Below are positions 32,001-43,230 of a DNA stretch of 64,000 nucleotides, in pieces (position 1 is the stretch's first letter; every line of letters starts with the position of its first letter). Source of the stretch: Pleurodeles waltl (Eukaryota > Chordata > Amphibia > Caudata > Salamandridae); contig NC_090441.1 in assembly GCF_031143425.1 (NCBI RefSeq), positions 220,654,928-220,718,927 on the forward strand, in the 5' to 3' direction. The position numbers were made by a program, and so were the translations under genes. Below the pieces are notes generated by a model that was given only the letters and a program-made list of their open reading frames with translations, was not told where the DNA came from and made no database searches.

Positions 32001-32350
32001 ACTGTTTTTATACCTATTTCTGCATGCCAGTGTATATAATTTGTGTATTACTTACCTTCTAAGGGAGTATAGTTTCTGGTATTTTTGGTATTTGTGTCAC
32101 CAAAATAAAGTACCTTTATTTTTGTAACACTGAGTGTTTTTTCTTTCATGTGTGTAAGTGCTGTGTGACTACAGTTGTATTGCATAAGCTTTGCATTTCT
32201 CCTAGATAAGCCTTTTCTGCTCATCCTCCGCTACCTCTAGAAAGCCTGACTTGTAGACACTGACTACACTACACTAATAAGGGATAATTGGACCTGGTTT
32301 AAGGTATAAGTACCATAGGTACCCACAACACACCAGGCCAGCCTCCTACA
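29024..32350 (+). mobile_element. Solo gypsy LTR, 3327 bp, TSD CAATG
   Basis: Begins tgtaggaaagtagcctc and ends ccagcctcctaca, the same ends as the LTRs of the gypsy element at 693-11943 but diverged inside. The 5-bp duplication CAATG is present at 29019-29023 and 32351-32355. It contains ctatttagggtct near 30680 and AATAAA near 32104, matching the promoter and polyadenylation regions of the family. No internal genes, so it is the product of LTR-LTR recombination. It lies about 340 bp upstream of the TCR leader exon, in the opposite orientation to that gene. Confidence 0.92.
29068..29510. repeat. Internal direct duplication within the solo LTR
   Basis: A segment of about 105 bp starting caacatcacaaaacaaaata occurs at 29068-29173 and again at 29402-29510. 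Both copies end in tcgccacgtcacccca. The copies are diverged at around ten positions and are separated by about 230 bp. This accounts for part of the extra length over the 3.0-kb LTR. Confidence 0.85.
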
Positions 32351-32355
32351 CAATG

Positions 32356-33419
32356 TTGTTCCCCATTCCTTAAAGGATAATTTAGAGTACTGCAGTAACT
32401 CTTCATTCCCAAAATACTCAATCCCATAGTGATGGTAATTTTGAATGCAAAAGTACTGCAGCAGTAGGAAGCCAGTACTTGAAGCACTGCCAGTACTCGC
32501 TGAAGGAATAATAACAATGATACTTACCTTGGATGTGAGAATGGAAGATGCACATATCTCTGTAACAGAGACATTGAATCATGAACTGTCTCACCAGAAA
32601 GGAAAACTTCCTTTAACACCATCACCCAAGGCTATGAGAGAGTTTTTAGGAAGTAGTTTGCAAGTAAGCCTGAGTAGAATTTGCAGTAATTTCTTTAATT
32701 CCCAATACTACTTTAAGTAGAATTACCAATAATTATGTGACCCTCCTTGAGTAGGTAAGAGTTATTTGAGCGAAAAAATCCTAATGCAAGAACACATTTA
32801 TCTAGCACGATATGCTTTAAAATTCAAAGACCAGATTTGGCGAACGCCAGCGGTGTTCGCACTCACTATTCATCTACTGTTGTGTTTAAGTTTCTTTCTT
32901 AAACAAAAATGCATCCATGTGTCTATTCTGGATGCAGGGGGACATTTTGTGCTAAGACTTAGTGCTAAGCTCAGAATTACTCTTCTTGTGTAATTCAAGC
33001 ATTATCTCCTGGAATTTTTAAATACTTCTGCTTTACTAAACTACTCTGATTTACGCAAGTTATGCCCACACCGATTACAAAAACTTATTGACTTTGTAAA
33101 AAGGTGATACAAAGATACCGGTATTAAGATATTAGTTCATACCTCCATTCAGGCATCAGGTGCATTCTGGGAGATGTGTGTATGGTTCAATGCTAGTGCA
33201 TGATGCACATTAAAATAGAAGTGTCTTGAAGGAGCTTTTTCAGTCTAAAAAAACAAAGTATTGCAGGTGGTGTGAGGATGGAAACTTTTGGAAGATAACA
33301 TGTAAGAGGTTTGCGGATAACCAAATACTGAGTTAGAAATGTATTACAATATTGCTAACAATAGTCCTTGTGTGGAGGATTATCTCAACGTTAAGGATCC
33401 GATGCGAGGAGCAGAGGAG
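32356..33419. other. Inter-LTR stretch, nothing recognised
   Basis: AT-rich sequence between two solo LTRs. No transposon end, RNA gene, tandem repeat or conserved protein was seen. Open frames of 75-91 codons are within what is expected by chance. Confidence 0.4.
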
Positions 33420-33424
33420 GCGAT

Positions 33425-36400
33425 TGTAGGAGGCTGTCCTGGCTTGTAGTGGGTACCAGAGGTACTTACACCTTGTACCAGGTCCAGTTATCCCTTATTA
33501 GTGTAGAAGAGGTGTTTCTACCAGCTTAGGCTGATAGAAGGTAGCAATGGCAAAGCAGCTTAGGCTGAACTAGGAGACATGTAAAGCTCCTACTATACCA
33601 CCGGTGTCATATACACAATATCATAAGAAAACACAATACACAGAAGTACTAAAAATAGGTACTTTATTTTTATGACAATATGCCAAACTTAGGAAAGTAA
33701 TAGCAAGAAAAGTAATGCAAACAGTGTAGAGTTACAATAGGTTGCAATAGGAGCACATAGGTATAGGGGCAACACAAACAATATACTCCAAAAGTGGAAT
33801 GCGAACCACGAATGGACCCCAAACCTATGTGAGCTTGTAGAGGGTCACTGGTACAGTAAGAAAACAGTGAGGGTTAGAAAAATAGCCCACCCCAAGATCC
33901 TGAAAGGTAGGTGTAAAGTGCACCTACTACCCCCAGAGAGCACAGAAGTCGTGATAGGGGGATTCTGCAGGAAGAACAACCACCAGCAATGCAACAATAG
34001 TGAATTTCCGGACCTGAGTACCTGCAAGACTAGGGGACCAAGTCCAATAATTGCGACAGTGTTGGGAGTGGGCAGGAACCCAGGAAATGCCAGCTGAGGG
34101 TGCAAGGAAGCTGCCACCAGTTGGCAGAAGCTTGGAGTTCTGCAAGAAAGAAGAGGACTAGGAATGTCCCCTTTGGAAGATGGATGTCCCACGTTGCGAT
34201 GAAGCTTGAAGAGGTGTTCCTATGAAGAAAGACTGCAAACAAGCCTTGCTAGCTGCAAGTGTCGCGGTTAGGGTTTTTGGGTGCTGCTGTGGCCCAGGAT
34301 GGACCAGGATGTCTCCACTTGGATGAGGAGATAGAAGGGGCGGATAGCAATGTAGGGAGCCCTCACAGAAGCAGGCAGCACCCGCACAAGTACCTGAACA
34401 GGCACTTAGAAGAAAAGTGAACCGGGGTCCACCCGAAGTCACAAAAGGGAGTCCCACGACGCCGAGGACAACTCAGAAGGTTGTGCACTGCAGGTTAGAG
34501 TGTCAGGGACCCAGGCTTGGCTGTGCATGAAGGAAATACTGGAAGAGTGCACAGGAGCTGGAGCAGCTGCAAATCATGCGGTACCCAGCAATACAGTCTA
34601 GCGTGGGGAGGCAAGGACTTACCTCCACCAAACTTGGACTGAAGAGTCACTGGACTGTGGGAGTCACTTGGACAGAGTTGCTGAGTTCCAGGGACCACGC
34701 TCATTGTTCTGAGAGGGGACTCAGAGGACCGGTGATGCAGTCTTTTGTTGCCTGCGGTTGCAGGGGGAAGATTCCATCGACCCGCGGGAGATTTCTTCAG
34801 AGCTCCTGGTGCAAAGAGGAGGCAGGCTACCCCCAGAGCATGCACCACCTTGAAATAGTTGAGAAAGCCGGCAGGATGAAGCGATACAAGGTTGCTAGTA
34901 GTCGTCTTGCTACTTGGTTGCAGTTTTGCAGGCGTCCTGAGCAGTCAGCGGTCGATCCTTTGGCAGAAGGTGAAGAGGGAGATGCAGAGGAACTCTGGTG
35001 AGCTCTTGCATTCGTTATCTGAAGAATTCCCCAAAGTAGAGACCCTAAATAGCCAGAAAAGGAGGTTTGGCTACCTAGGAAGGAGGATAGGCTACCAAGA
35101 GAGGTGAGAGCCTATCAGAAGGAGCCTCTGATGTCACCTGCTGGCACTGGCCACTCAGAGCAGTCCAGTGTACCACAGACACCTCTGTTTCCAAGATGGC
35201 AGAGGTCTGGGACACACTGGAGGAGCTCTGGGCACCTCCCCTGTGAGGTGCAGGTCAGGGGAGTGGTCACTCACTTTCCTTTGTCCAGAGCAGGGCTGGG
35301 GGATCCCTAAACCGGTGTAGACTGGCTTATGCAGAGATGGGCACCATCTGTGCCCATTAAAGCATTTCCAGAGGCTGGGGGAGGCTACTCCTCCCCAGCC
35401 TTCACACCTATTTCCAAAGGGAGAGGGTGTTACACCCTCTCTCAGAGGAAATCCTTTGTTCTGCCTTCCTGAGCCAGGGCTGCCTGGACCCCAGGAGGGC
35501 AGAAACCTGTCTGAGGGGTTGGCAGCAGCTGCAGTGGAGACCCCGGAAAGGCAGTTTGGCAGTACCCGGGTTCTATGCTAGAGACCCGGGGGATCATGGA
35601 ATTGTCCCCCCAATGCCAGAATGGCATTAGGGTGACAATTCCATGATCTTAGACATGCTACATGGCCATGTTCGGAGTTACCATTGTGACGCTGTACATA
35701 GGTAGTGACCTATGTACAGTGCACGCGTGTAATGGTGTCCCGCACTCACAAAGTCTGGGGAATTTGCCCTGAACGATGTGGGGGCACCTTGGCTAGTGCC
35801 AGGGTGCCCACACACTAAGGGGGTCATTCCGCCGGGGCCAGGGTCAGCGGGAGCACCGCCGACAGGCCGGCGGTGCCCCGCAGGGCATTCTGACCGCGGC
35901 GGTTCGGCCGCGGTCAGAAGAGGCAAACCGGCGGTCTCCCGCCGGTTTACCGCTGCCCTTAGAATCCCCCATGGCGGCGCAGCAAGCTGCGCCGCCATGG
36001 GGGATTCTGACACCCCCTACCGCCATCCTGTTCCTGGCGGTTCGCCCGCCAGGAACAGGATGGCGGTAGGGGGTGCCGCGGGGCCCCTGGGGGCCCTTGC
36101 CGTGCCCATGCCAATGGCATGGGCACGGCAGGGGCCCCCGTAAGAGGGCCCCGCAAAGTATTTCAGTGTCTGCTAAGCAGACACTGAAATACGCGACGGG
36201 TGCAACTGCACCCGTCGCACCCCTGCAACTCCGCCGGCTCAATTCTGAGCCGGCGTCCTCGTTGCAGGGGCATTTCCTCTGGGCCGGCGGGCGCTCTTTT
36301 GGAGAGCGCCCGCCGGCCCAGCGGAAATGTCTAAATGGCCGCCGCGGTCTTTTGACCGCGGTGCGGTCATTCAGCGGCGGTACCTTGGCGGACGGCCTCT

Positions 36401-37028
36401 GCCGTCCGCCAGGGTCATAATCAGGCCCTAAGTAACTTAGCACCCAACCTTCACCAGGTGAAGGTTAGACAAATAGGTGACTTATAAGTTACTTAAGTGC
36501 AGTGGTAAATGGCTGTGAAATAACGTGGACGTTATTTCACTCAGGCTGCAGTGGCAGGCCTGTGTAAGAATTGTCAATGCTCCCTATGGGTGGCAAAAGA
36601 AATGCTGCAGCCCATATGGATCTCCTGGAACCACAATACCCTGGGTACCTCAGTACCATATACTAGGGAATCATATGGGTGTACCAGTATGCCAATGTGA
36701 ATTGGTAAATTTAGTCACTAGCCTTTTAGTGACAAATTTGGAAAGCAGAGAGAGCATAACGACTGGGGTTCTGGTTAGCAGAGCCTCAGTGAGACAATTA
36801 GGCATCATACAGGAAACACATACAGGCCACAAACCTATGAGCACTGGGGTCCTGGCTAGCAGGGTCCCAATGACACATAACAAACATACTGACAACATAG
36901 GGTTTTCACTATGAGAACTGGGCCCTGGCTAGTAGGATCCCAGTGAGACAGTGAAAACACCCTGACATACACTCACAAACAGGCCAAAAGTGGGGGTAAC
37001 AAGACTAGAAAGAGGCTACTTTCTCACA
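33425..37028 (-). mobile_element. Solo gypsy LTR, 3604 bp, TSD GCGAT, with nested element
   Basis: Begins tgtaggaggctgtcctgg and ends ggctactttctcaca. It is collinear with the LTR at 693-3687 but clearly more diverged, so it is a related, older family member on the minus strand. The duplication GCGAT is at 33420-33424 and 37029-37033. The 608-bp transposon at 35820-36427 explains its extra length; without that insert it is about 3.0 kb. No gag or pol remains. Confidence 0.93.
35820..36427. mobile_element. Non-autonomous DNA transposon made of nine serial hairpins
   Basis: Inserted in the solo LTR at cacactaag/taacttt, with CTAAG duplicated at 35815-35819 and 36428-36432. The uninterrupted LTR at about 3165-3175 shows the empty site. 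Ends are GGGGTCATT and, inverted, GGCCTGATTATGACC. Inside, palindromes follow one another almost without gaps: 35961-36008 (23-bp arms), 36011-36075 (30-bp perfect arms), 36089-36139 (25-bp arms, one mismatch), 36158-36192 (17-bp arms), 36193-36218, about 36220-36270, about 36272-36328, 36342-36361 and 36382-36415. No coding frame is plausible. The superfamily is not assigned: the 5-bp TSD does not fit the 3-bp duplication usual for Harbinger. Confidence 0.88.
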
Positions 37029-37033
37029 GCGAT

Positions 37034-38625
37034 GCATAGTTGATGTGTTGGTTCTGATACACGCAGTCAGGGGATGTGTCATTGTCGAGCCCCACAGTCA
37101 TCAATCCTCAAGCAGTGGTGCAGCATTGAACTCCCTTTGCAAAGGTGATGCGTCTTCATCGAGTTGCACAACCAGGTGATGCGAAGATAGGGCGTCAAGG
37201 CTGGAGGCTATGCACTGCTTCACGCTGTGCAGTTGTTGCTGCTAAGTCTTTGTCTTCAGTGGCATTGGTGGTGCATTGACATCAGGAGATGATACAGCAG
37301 TTCCAATCAGCACGATGACGGCAATGCATCAACGTCGAAAGTTATAGCACAGAGGAACCCACTTCCAAGGGCCCAGGACTGTATTGGCACCACTTGGCAG
37401 GGCAGGACTCACAGGTGGCAGATTCCAGGTGCTCTTGGCGATGCAGGCAGACTTTGATGTCCCTGAGACTGTGGAACAGGAGGCCAGCCAGCAAGCCCTA
37501 TGAGTCACTTTGCTCTGGGGATGTAGAGATTCAGCTCCAGTCCTCCTAAATCTCAGACAAGGAGGCATAAGGCAGCAAAGGAGGCACAACAAAACAGGAG
37601 TCCAGCAAAGTCCATCAGAGTTTCCACAGAGGGACAGTTCCTTCAGCACAGCAGTTCTTCTTCTTGGCAGAATGTCATCAGGTCCAAAATTGTACTGATC
37701 CAGTAGGGTCAGATCCCAGCTCTTATACCCAGTGGTGCCTTTGAAGTGTGGGCAGCTTCAAAGAAGGGCTTTGAAGTGCACACAGATTCACCATTGCCTG
37801 CCCTGGCTCCGGATACACTGCAGTGGGGTATGCAGCTCTTTGTCTGGAGGAATACACAGTCCTATTCAGGGGCAGGTGTCAGCTCATCTCTCTCATCTAC
37901 CTCAAAAAGACACATCAGCTTGGTGATGGGTCATCAGGAGGTAAATGGCACAGCTCAGCTTCCTCTGTGTGCAACTGTATAAAGGAATGCAAAAAGCCTA
38001 GCTGTCGCCCAACCTAGACGTGTATTGGCGGCAGGCAGCAGGCACACAGGGCTTAGGAGCAGAAAAGGGCAACTAAGTAAATAAATGTATTAAGGAATCC
38101 CCAATGTTATCCTATGAGAGGGGTAGGCCTCACAGTAGTGAACAATGAATTTGGAATTTTTCACTAATAGGACATGGACATAGGCTGCGGCCTTTGCCAT
38201 TGGGCACAGTGGCAAGTAGGGGGGCACACATTAGACCTCCCTATGCCAATTTAACAAACAAAAAGGAAAATACTTCAATACTTCTGCATAAACAGAATCT
38301 GCAGTCACTGGCCTGAGACTTGTTCAGAATCCTTCTTAGGTGGGTGGCACATTCAGTGCTGTGGGCCCACTAGCAGCATTTAGTTTACAGGCCGTGGCCA
38401 CAAATAGTGCACTTTACTAAGCACTTAAAAGTAAATTAAATATGCCAATTGTGGATATACCAATGTTTCCATGCTTTAGGGAAGTGAGCACAGAAGCCTT
38501 TGAACTGGTTAGCAGTGGTAAAGTGCCCAGAGTCCTAAGGACAACAAAAACAGATCAGAAAACGTGAGGCATGGCAGGCAAAAAGTATGGGGGAAGAGGA
38601 CCCTAAGGGCTGTCAGGTCAAACAC
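37034..38625 (-). repeat. Probable remnant of another long LTR (minus strand)
   Basis: No gene. The composition resembles salamander gypsy LTRs: a minus-strand TATAAGAG near 37718, and a block reading gtgcactttactaagcactt then aaaagtaaattaaatatgcc near 38407-38446, which I recognise as typical of such repeats. Neither terminus nor target duplication could be defined. Treat the class as inferred. Confidence 0.4.
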
Positions 38626-38960
38626 AGAATAACCGTGCAAAGAGTAGATTTAAACAGAGGTGCATTTTAAAAGATCTGTATATGTCTTAGCATAAGGACA
38701 GTAGGGCAGAGTGTAGTTCAGGAATAAACTTGCATTGCGAAAGCTCTGTAGATATTTTAACATAGGGACAGTAGGGCAGAGCATAGTTCAGTAATAAAGA
38801 TGCGTCGCTGGACCTGTGCAGATCTCTCACCATAAGGACAGTAGGGCAGAGTGTAGTTCAGGAATAATGATGCGTCTTGGGAAAGCTATAAACGTCTCAG
38901 TATTTGAACACAAGTGCTTGGTGCAGCTTGAATAAGGATACATTGTCAGAGTTTGAGTGA
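38626..38960. repeat. 70-bp tandem repeat, 3-5 degenerate units
   Basis: The motif ggacagtagggcagagtgta followed by gttcaggaataa occurs at 38696, 38766 and 38836, exactly 70 bp apart. Partial, more diverged units lie on both sides. The spacers (for example tgcattgcgaaagctctgta) are also related. Confidence 0.85.
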
Positions 38961-38999
38961 TATCTGAGCACTAGGATGTCACTACTGGGAGCAGATCAG

Positions 39000-39790
39000 A
39001 ATCGTGATGAGAAGGGTGGCCTGTGGAGAGTGGTGGCTCCAAACATGCTCAGGAGGTCTCTGGAGGGGGATCCATCAGCTCCAAACTGAGGGGTGATCTC
39101 TGGAGATTGGGAGCTCTACACGCAGATGGATGGGCTGTCTGGGGACTATTCAAGCTACACACATAAATATGGTATGTAGACTGTGCTAGGTTCACACATG
39201 AGGGCCTAGCACAGGTTTGTGGACAGGGGCATATCATCTCCACACCTAGAGACAGTAGATACGCCATACAGATTGGGAAGATCTGTGGACAGTGGTAGAT
39301 GCAGCTCCACGTCCTAAAGTGGTGTGTAGCCAGGTATATCTCCATGCTTGGGTTTTGGGTCTGTTGACAAAGGTCATTCTGCTTTGCATCCACGGGTGGT
39401 CTGTGAATGTTGGTAACTCCACACATATGGAGGTCTATGGACAGGAGTAAATTATATCCACATGAAGGTATGGTCTGTGGACTATGCTAGTCCTGCATTT
39501 AGTCATATAAGAGAGGCCTGTAGACTGTGGCTGTTCCACACATGCGCTGGCCTGTGTTTAGAGCAAGCTGTGCTTTCCAGACAGAGGTTGTTTGTGGACA
39601 GGGATAGATATTCTCAACAAACAAGAGTGTTCTGTGGGAACTGGTGGATTCAAGCCCAGGGATTATCTGTGGAGTGTGCTTGTTCCACACATAGAAGGGC
39701 TCCAAAGAAGGCACTTGCTCTAGACATGGGTGGGTGGGTCTGTGGACAGGGGTAGATTTGTCTGAAATTTATCAAAGGATTACTTCATGC
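39000..39790. repeat. Highly degenerate tandem array (ctgtggacaggggtagat type)
   Basis: Recurring phrases such as gtggacaggggtagat, tgtggacagtggtagat, tatggacaggagtaaat and gtggacagggatagat, each followed by a pyrimidine-rich part and ccacacat. Spacing is irregular at roughly 60-80 bp. It is probably an old minisatellite with units blurred by mutation. Confidence 0.6.
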
Positions 39791-40149
39791 GACCTCTGCA
39801 GGGACCTGAAGCTCTCCACTCACAGCTCCACCAAACTTCCTCAGGGTGAACTTGGACTTTCAGTCGGATGGAATCTTTTTCAAACACACACATGTGCTTT
39901 GAGGGCCCCAACCAGCACAGGACGAGGAGGGGGGCACCTGCAACATAGAGGCTCTGGGGCCATGTGTTAAACCACTCCTTCTCTATCACGTTGCCTCTCC
40001 TTTCATCACCTCACTTTCTCATACACAATTATCACTCTGTGATGGTCTCTTGCTTCCACTCATCCTCCATCCCCTCTCACTTGTCTGTCACATTTTCTAC
40101 TCTGCTGTATGACTCCCTCTAGATCTCACTCTCTCTCTCACACACATTT

Positions 40150-40950
40150 AGCTGTTTCACGCTTGAAGCTAAAGAAGGTAAGAGTGCTGGTAAACATCTC
40201 ACACTTGAAGCTAAAGATCCTAAGAGCACTGGCGAAAATCTCACACTTGATGCTAAAGATGGTAAGAGCACTGGTGGACATCTGACACTTGAAGCTAGAG
40301 CCCTAAGGAGCACTAGTGAACTTCTCACATTTTAAGCTAAAGATCATAAAAGAGCTACTAAATATCTCACACTTAAAGCTAGAGACCTTAAGAGCGCTGG
40401 TGAACATCTCACATTTGAAGCTAGAGATCTTAGGAAAGCTGGTGAACTTCTTACACTTGAAGCTAGAGACCTTTAGAGTGCTGGTGAACATCTCACACTT
40501 TAAGTTAGAGATCTTAGGAGCACTTGTGAATTTCTCACACTTGAATCTAGAACTCTTAAGAGCTCTGGTGAACATGTCACTCTTGAAGCAAGACCCTTAA
40601 GAGTGCTGATGAACATTTTACAGTTGAAACAAGAGCCTCAATTTAATCAAGCGATGTTAGGAGTCCTCATGAACATCTCACACTTAAAGACAGGGATCTT
40701 AGGAGCGCTGGTGAACAACTCACTATAGAAGCTAGAGCCCTTAGGAGCGCCGGTGAACATCTCACACTTGATGCTAGAGATCTTAAAAGAACTGGTGAAC
40801 ACCTCACACTTGAAGCCAGAGATCTTAGGAGCGCTGATGAACATCTCACACTTGACGCTAGAGATCTTTGAAGCACTTGTGAATACCTTACCAATGATGG
40901 TGAATATCTCACACTTGAATCTAGAAATTGCAACAGCTCTGGAGAAATAA
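40150..40950. repeat. 42-bp tandem array, about 19 units
   Basis: The unit is agatcttaggagcgctggtg then aacatctcacacttgaagct then ag. Spacing is 42 bp between 40199 and 40241. As 42 is a multiple of 3, modest open frames exist on both strands (for example 40303-40575 minus), but stops occur in all. Units vary in agat/agac, gcgct/gcact and aacatct/aatatct. No protein family recognised. Confidence 0.92.
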
Positions 40951-41814
40951 ACTTACATTTCTAAAGTTTAATTTAGTTTATTCACTATAAATCTTCAGGT
41001 AACTGAAATAGATTTAAAATGTAGAACATACCAAATACAGACAATTAATCAAATAATCAAAACATGCTGTAATGTCAGAATGCACAATGAGAGCATGGAT
41101 TTACAACTGTGACCTCATGTATATACCTGCTTAATGTTCACTAAGAAAAAAAATATTGAGTCAACCTTTTACTCAAGAACTTTTTACTGCCTCCCAAGGT
41201 CTTTTCACTTTCCTCCCGTAAGAGGAGCTTGTCGCCTCCTCACTAGCACCGACCAGCAACTTCAGCCCATCCCTGGTTCCGGCTTCCATTCACTTGCATT
41301 GGGAAGAAGTGTATAAATGCAGCGCGTATGGATCTTAGCCCCGCCTGCTTCACCCGACCAGGGTGTGGAGCCCGACTCACTCATACGGTGCTGACTTTAC
41401 CTTTGCCTATTTTCATGTTTGCCGGTTCTTTTAAATAAACATGTGTTAAACACCTATGCAGTAACTCGAGAGTCTGTTTTCTTGTACGATGGGAAGAGAA
41501 TATTTCGATTAAAGCAAACTGGAACAAACTAAAGATGTGTGAATAAACTAAAGTGTCATTTAATGATTGCTTTAGAAATGAATGAAAGATGAATGAAAGA
41601 GAACAAGAGAGGAGGAAAAGTTCAAGAAAAAAAGGAACTTGGAAAGGATTGCAGAAAACAACCTAAATTAGTGTATCACGAGAAAAAATAATAGGTTCTT
41701 ATATCAATATCAAAATCTTACATCAAGTATCTTCTATCAATAACATTTACTAAAGAACATTCCATATTTGGGTTGAGTTTGCGTCACAAAAGAGATGCAA
41801 ACCTGGGTACAAAG
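40951..41814 (+). other. AT-rich stretch with an LTR-like promoter/poly(A) block
   Basis: A TATAAA box (41312-41317) is followed about 120 bp later by AATAAA (41434-41439) and a short GT-rich tail. This spacing is typical of a small retroviral-type LTR U3-R boundary. Possible LTR start at tgtaatgtcagaatg (41070) and end near 41487, but no TG/CA ends or target duplication could be confirmed. The rest (41490-41810) is plain AT-rich sequence. Confidence 0.3.
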
Positions 41815-42747
41815 GGCCATATTTATACTTTTTGACGCTAAACTGCGCTAACGCAGTTTAGCGTCAAAAAGTTTTGCGCCGTCTAACGCCATTCTGAAGC
41901 GCCATGCGGGCGCCGTATTTATGGAATGGCGTTAGACGGCGCAATCAGACCGGCGCTGCCTGGTTTGCGTGGGAAAAAACCACGTAGACCAGACAGCGCC
42001 GGCGTAGGGGGAAAATGGCGCATGGGCGTCTTAAAATGGGGCAAGTCAGGTTACGTCGAAAAAATCGTCTTAACCCGACTTGCGCCATTTTTTAACGACG
42101 CCCATCCCCCATCAACATGACTCCTATCATTGTAAAGATAGGAGTCATGCCCCCTTGCCCAATGGCCATGCCCAGGGGACTTCTGTCCCCTGGGCATGGT
42201 CATTGGGCATAGTGGCATGTAGGGGGGCACAAATAAGGCCCCCCTATGCCACCAAAACAAAATATAAAAAAAAAAAAATTATACTTACCTGAACTTACCT
42301 GAATGTCCCTGGGGTGGGTCCCTCCATCCTTGGGGGTCCTCCTGGGGTGGGCAAGGGTGGCAGGGGGGGTCCCTGGGGGCATGGGAGGGCACCTGTGGGC
42401 TCATTTTGAGCCCACAGGCCCCTTAACGCCTGCCCTGAGCAGGCGTTAAAAAGTGGCGCAAATGCGCCGTTTTTAGCCACGCCAACTCCCGGGCGTCTCT
42501 TTTGCCCGGGAGTATAAATACCACGTAAAGGCCTGGGAGTCATTTTTTAGACGGGAACGCCTCCCTTGCATATCATTAACGCAAGGAAGGGGTTCACGCT
42601 AAAAAATGACGCACATTCCGGGAACTTTGGCGCTATTCGCCTCTAACGCCATAGTATAAATATGGCGTTAGTTGGCGTTAGTTTTGCGTCGAAATTGCGT
42701 CAAAAAAAACGACGCAATTTCGGCGCAAACGGAGTATAAATATGGCC
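41815..42747. mobile_element. 933-bp serial-palindrome DNA transposon, TSD CAAAG
   Basis: Inverted ends: GGCCATATTTATAC at the left and, inverted, GGCCATATTTATAC at the right (gtataaatatggcc). CAAAG is duplicated at 41810-41814 and 42748-42752. Inside is a chain of inverted repeats. Examples are ttttgacgctaaactgcg / cgcagtttagcgtcaaaa (from 41829), gcgccgtctaacgccatt / aatggcgttagacggcgc, and atgactcctatc / gataggagtcat. Others are catgcccaggggac / gtcccctgggcatg, cctgtgggctca / tgagcccacagg, ttaacgcctgc / gcaggcgttaa and ctcccgggc / gcccgggag. No coding capacity. It has the same architecture and TSD length as 35820-36427 but unrelated sequence. Confidence 0.9.
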
Positions 42748-42752
42748 CAAAG

Positions 42753-43230
42753 GGTTCGGGTGGGATTTACCTTCCAACGCAAACCATGATTTTCGGTGGG
42801 AGGTAGAGATATGCGCACTTTCCCTTCTTTGTATCAAGGAGGTGAATCTTGGGTGGTACACAGGTGTTCCATTGCAACCACCTATGATTTTTGCTGTGAA
42901 ACCCGAGCTACTAGCATTGGTAAGCAGAGATTTACATGACAAGATATGCCTCATCGAGGCAGGTGTGACAGGGGAGCAATCTAGAAAAGACTCCACATTG
43001 TTCCAACTTTGCATGTGTTCTGCACTCTGTAGCACACATGCAAAATAGGAAACGTGTTAAAGAATAGTTTTTGTAAGGGGAGGGTCCCAATCCAGTACAA
43101 AATCTGAAAGAATGGGCCCACATTTTTTAAATGTATAAACAAATACCCTAGAACTACCTTTGATACTCAATACAATTCCTTTAGTGTCCCATTTTTTCAA
43201 TAAATAGACTGTTTATTAATTTTAATCAAC
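42753..43230. other. Unassigned sequence, nothing recognised
   Basis: Sequence between a transposon and an LTR fragment. There are no tandem repeats or protein matches by eye. A T-rich part (43170-43230) contains aataaatag, which could be an incidental poly(A)-like motif. Confidence 0.35.

Noticed and set aside
35844..36443. A 199-residue protein within the hairpin-chain transposon
   Set aside because: It spans consecutive palindromes and the LTR junction; an open frame is easily produced by GC-rich stems.
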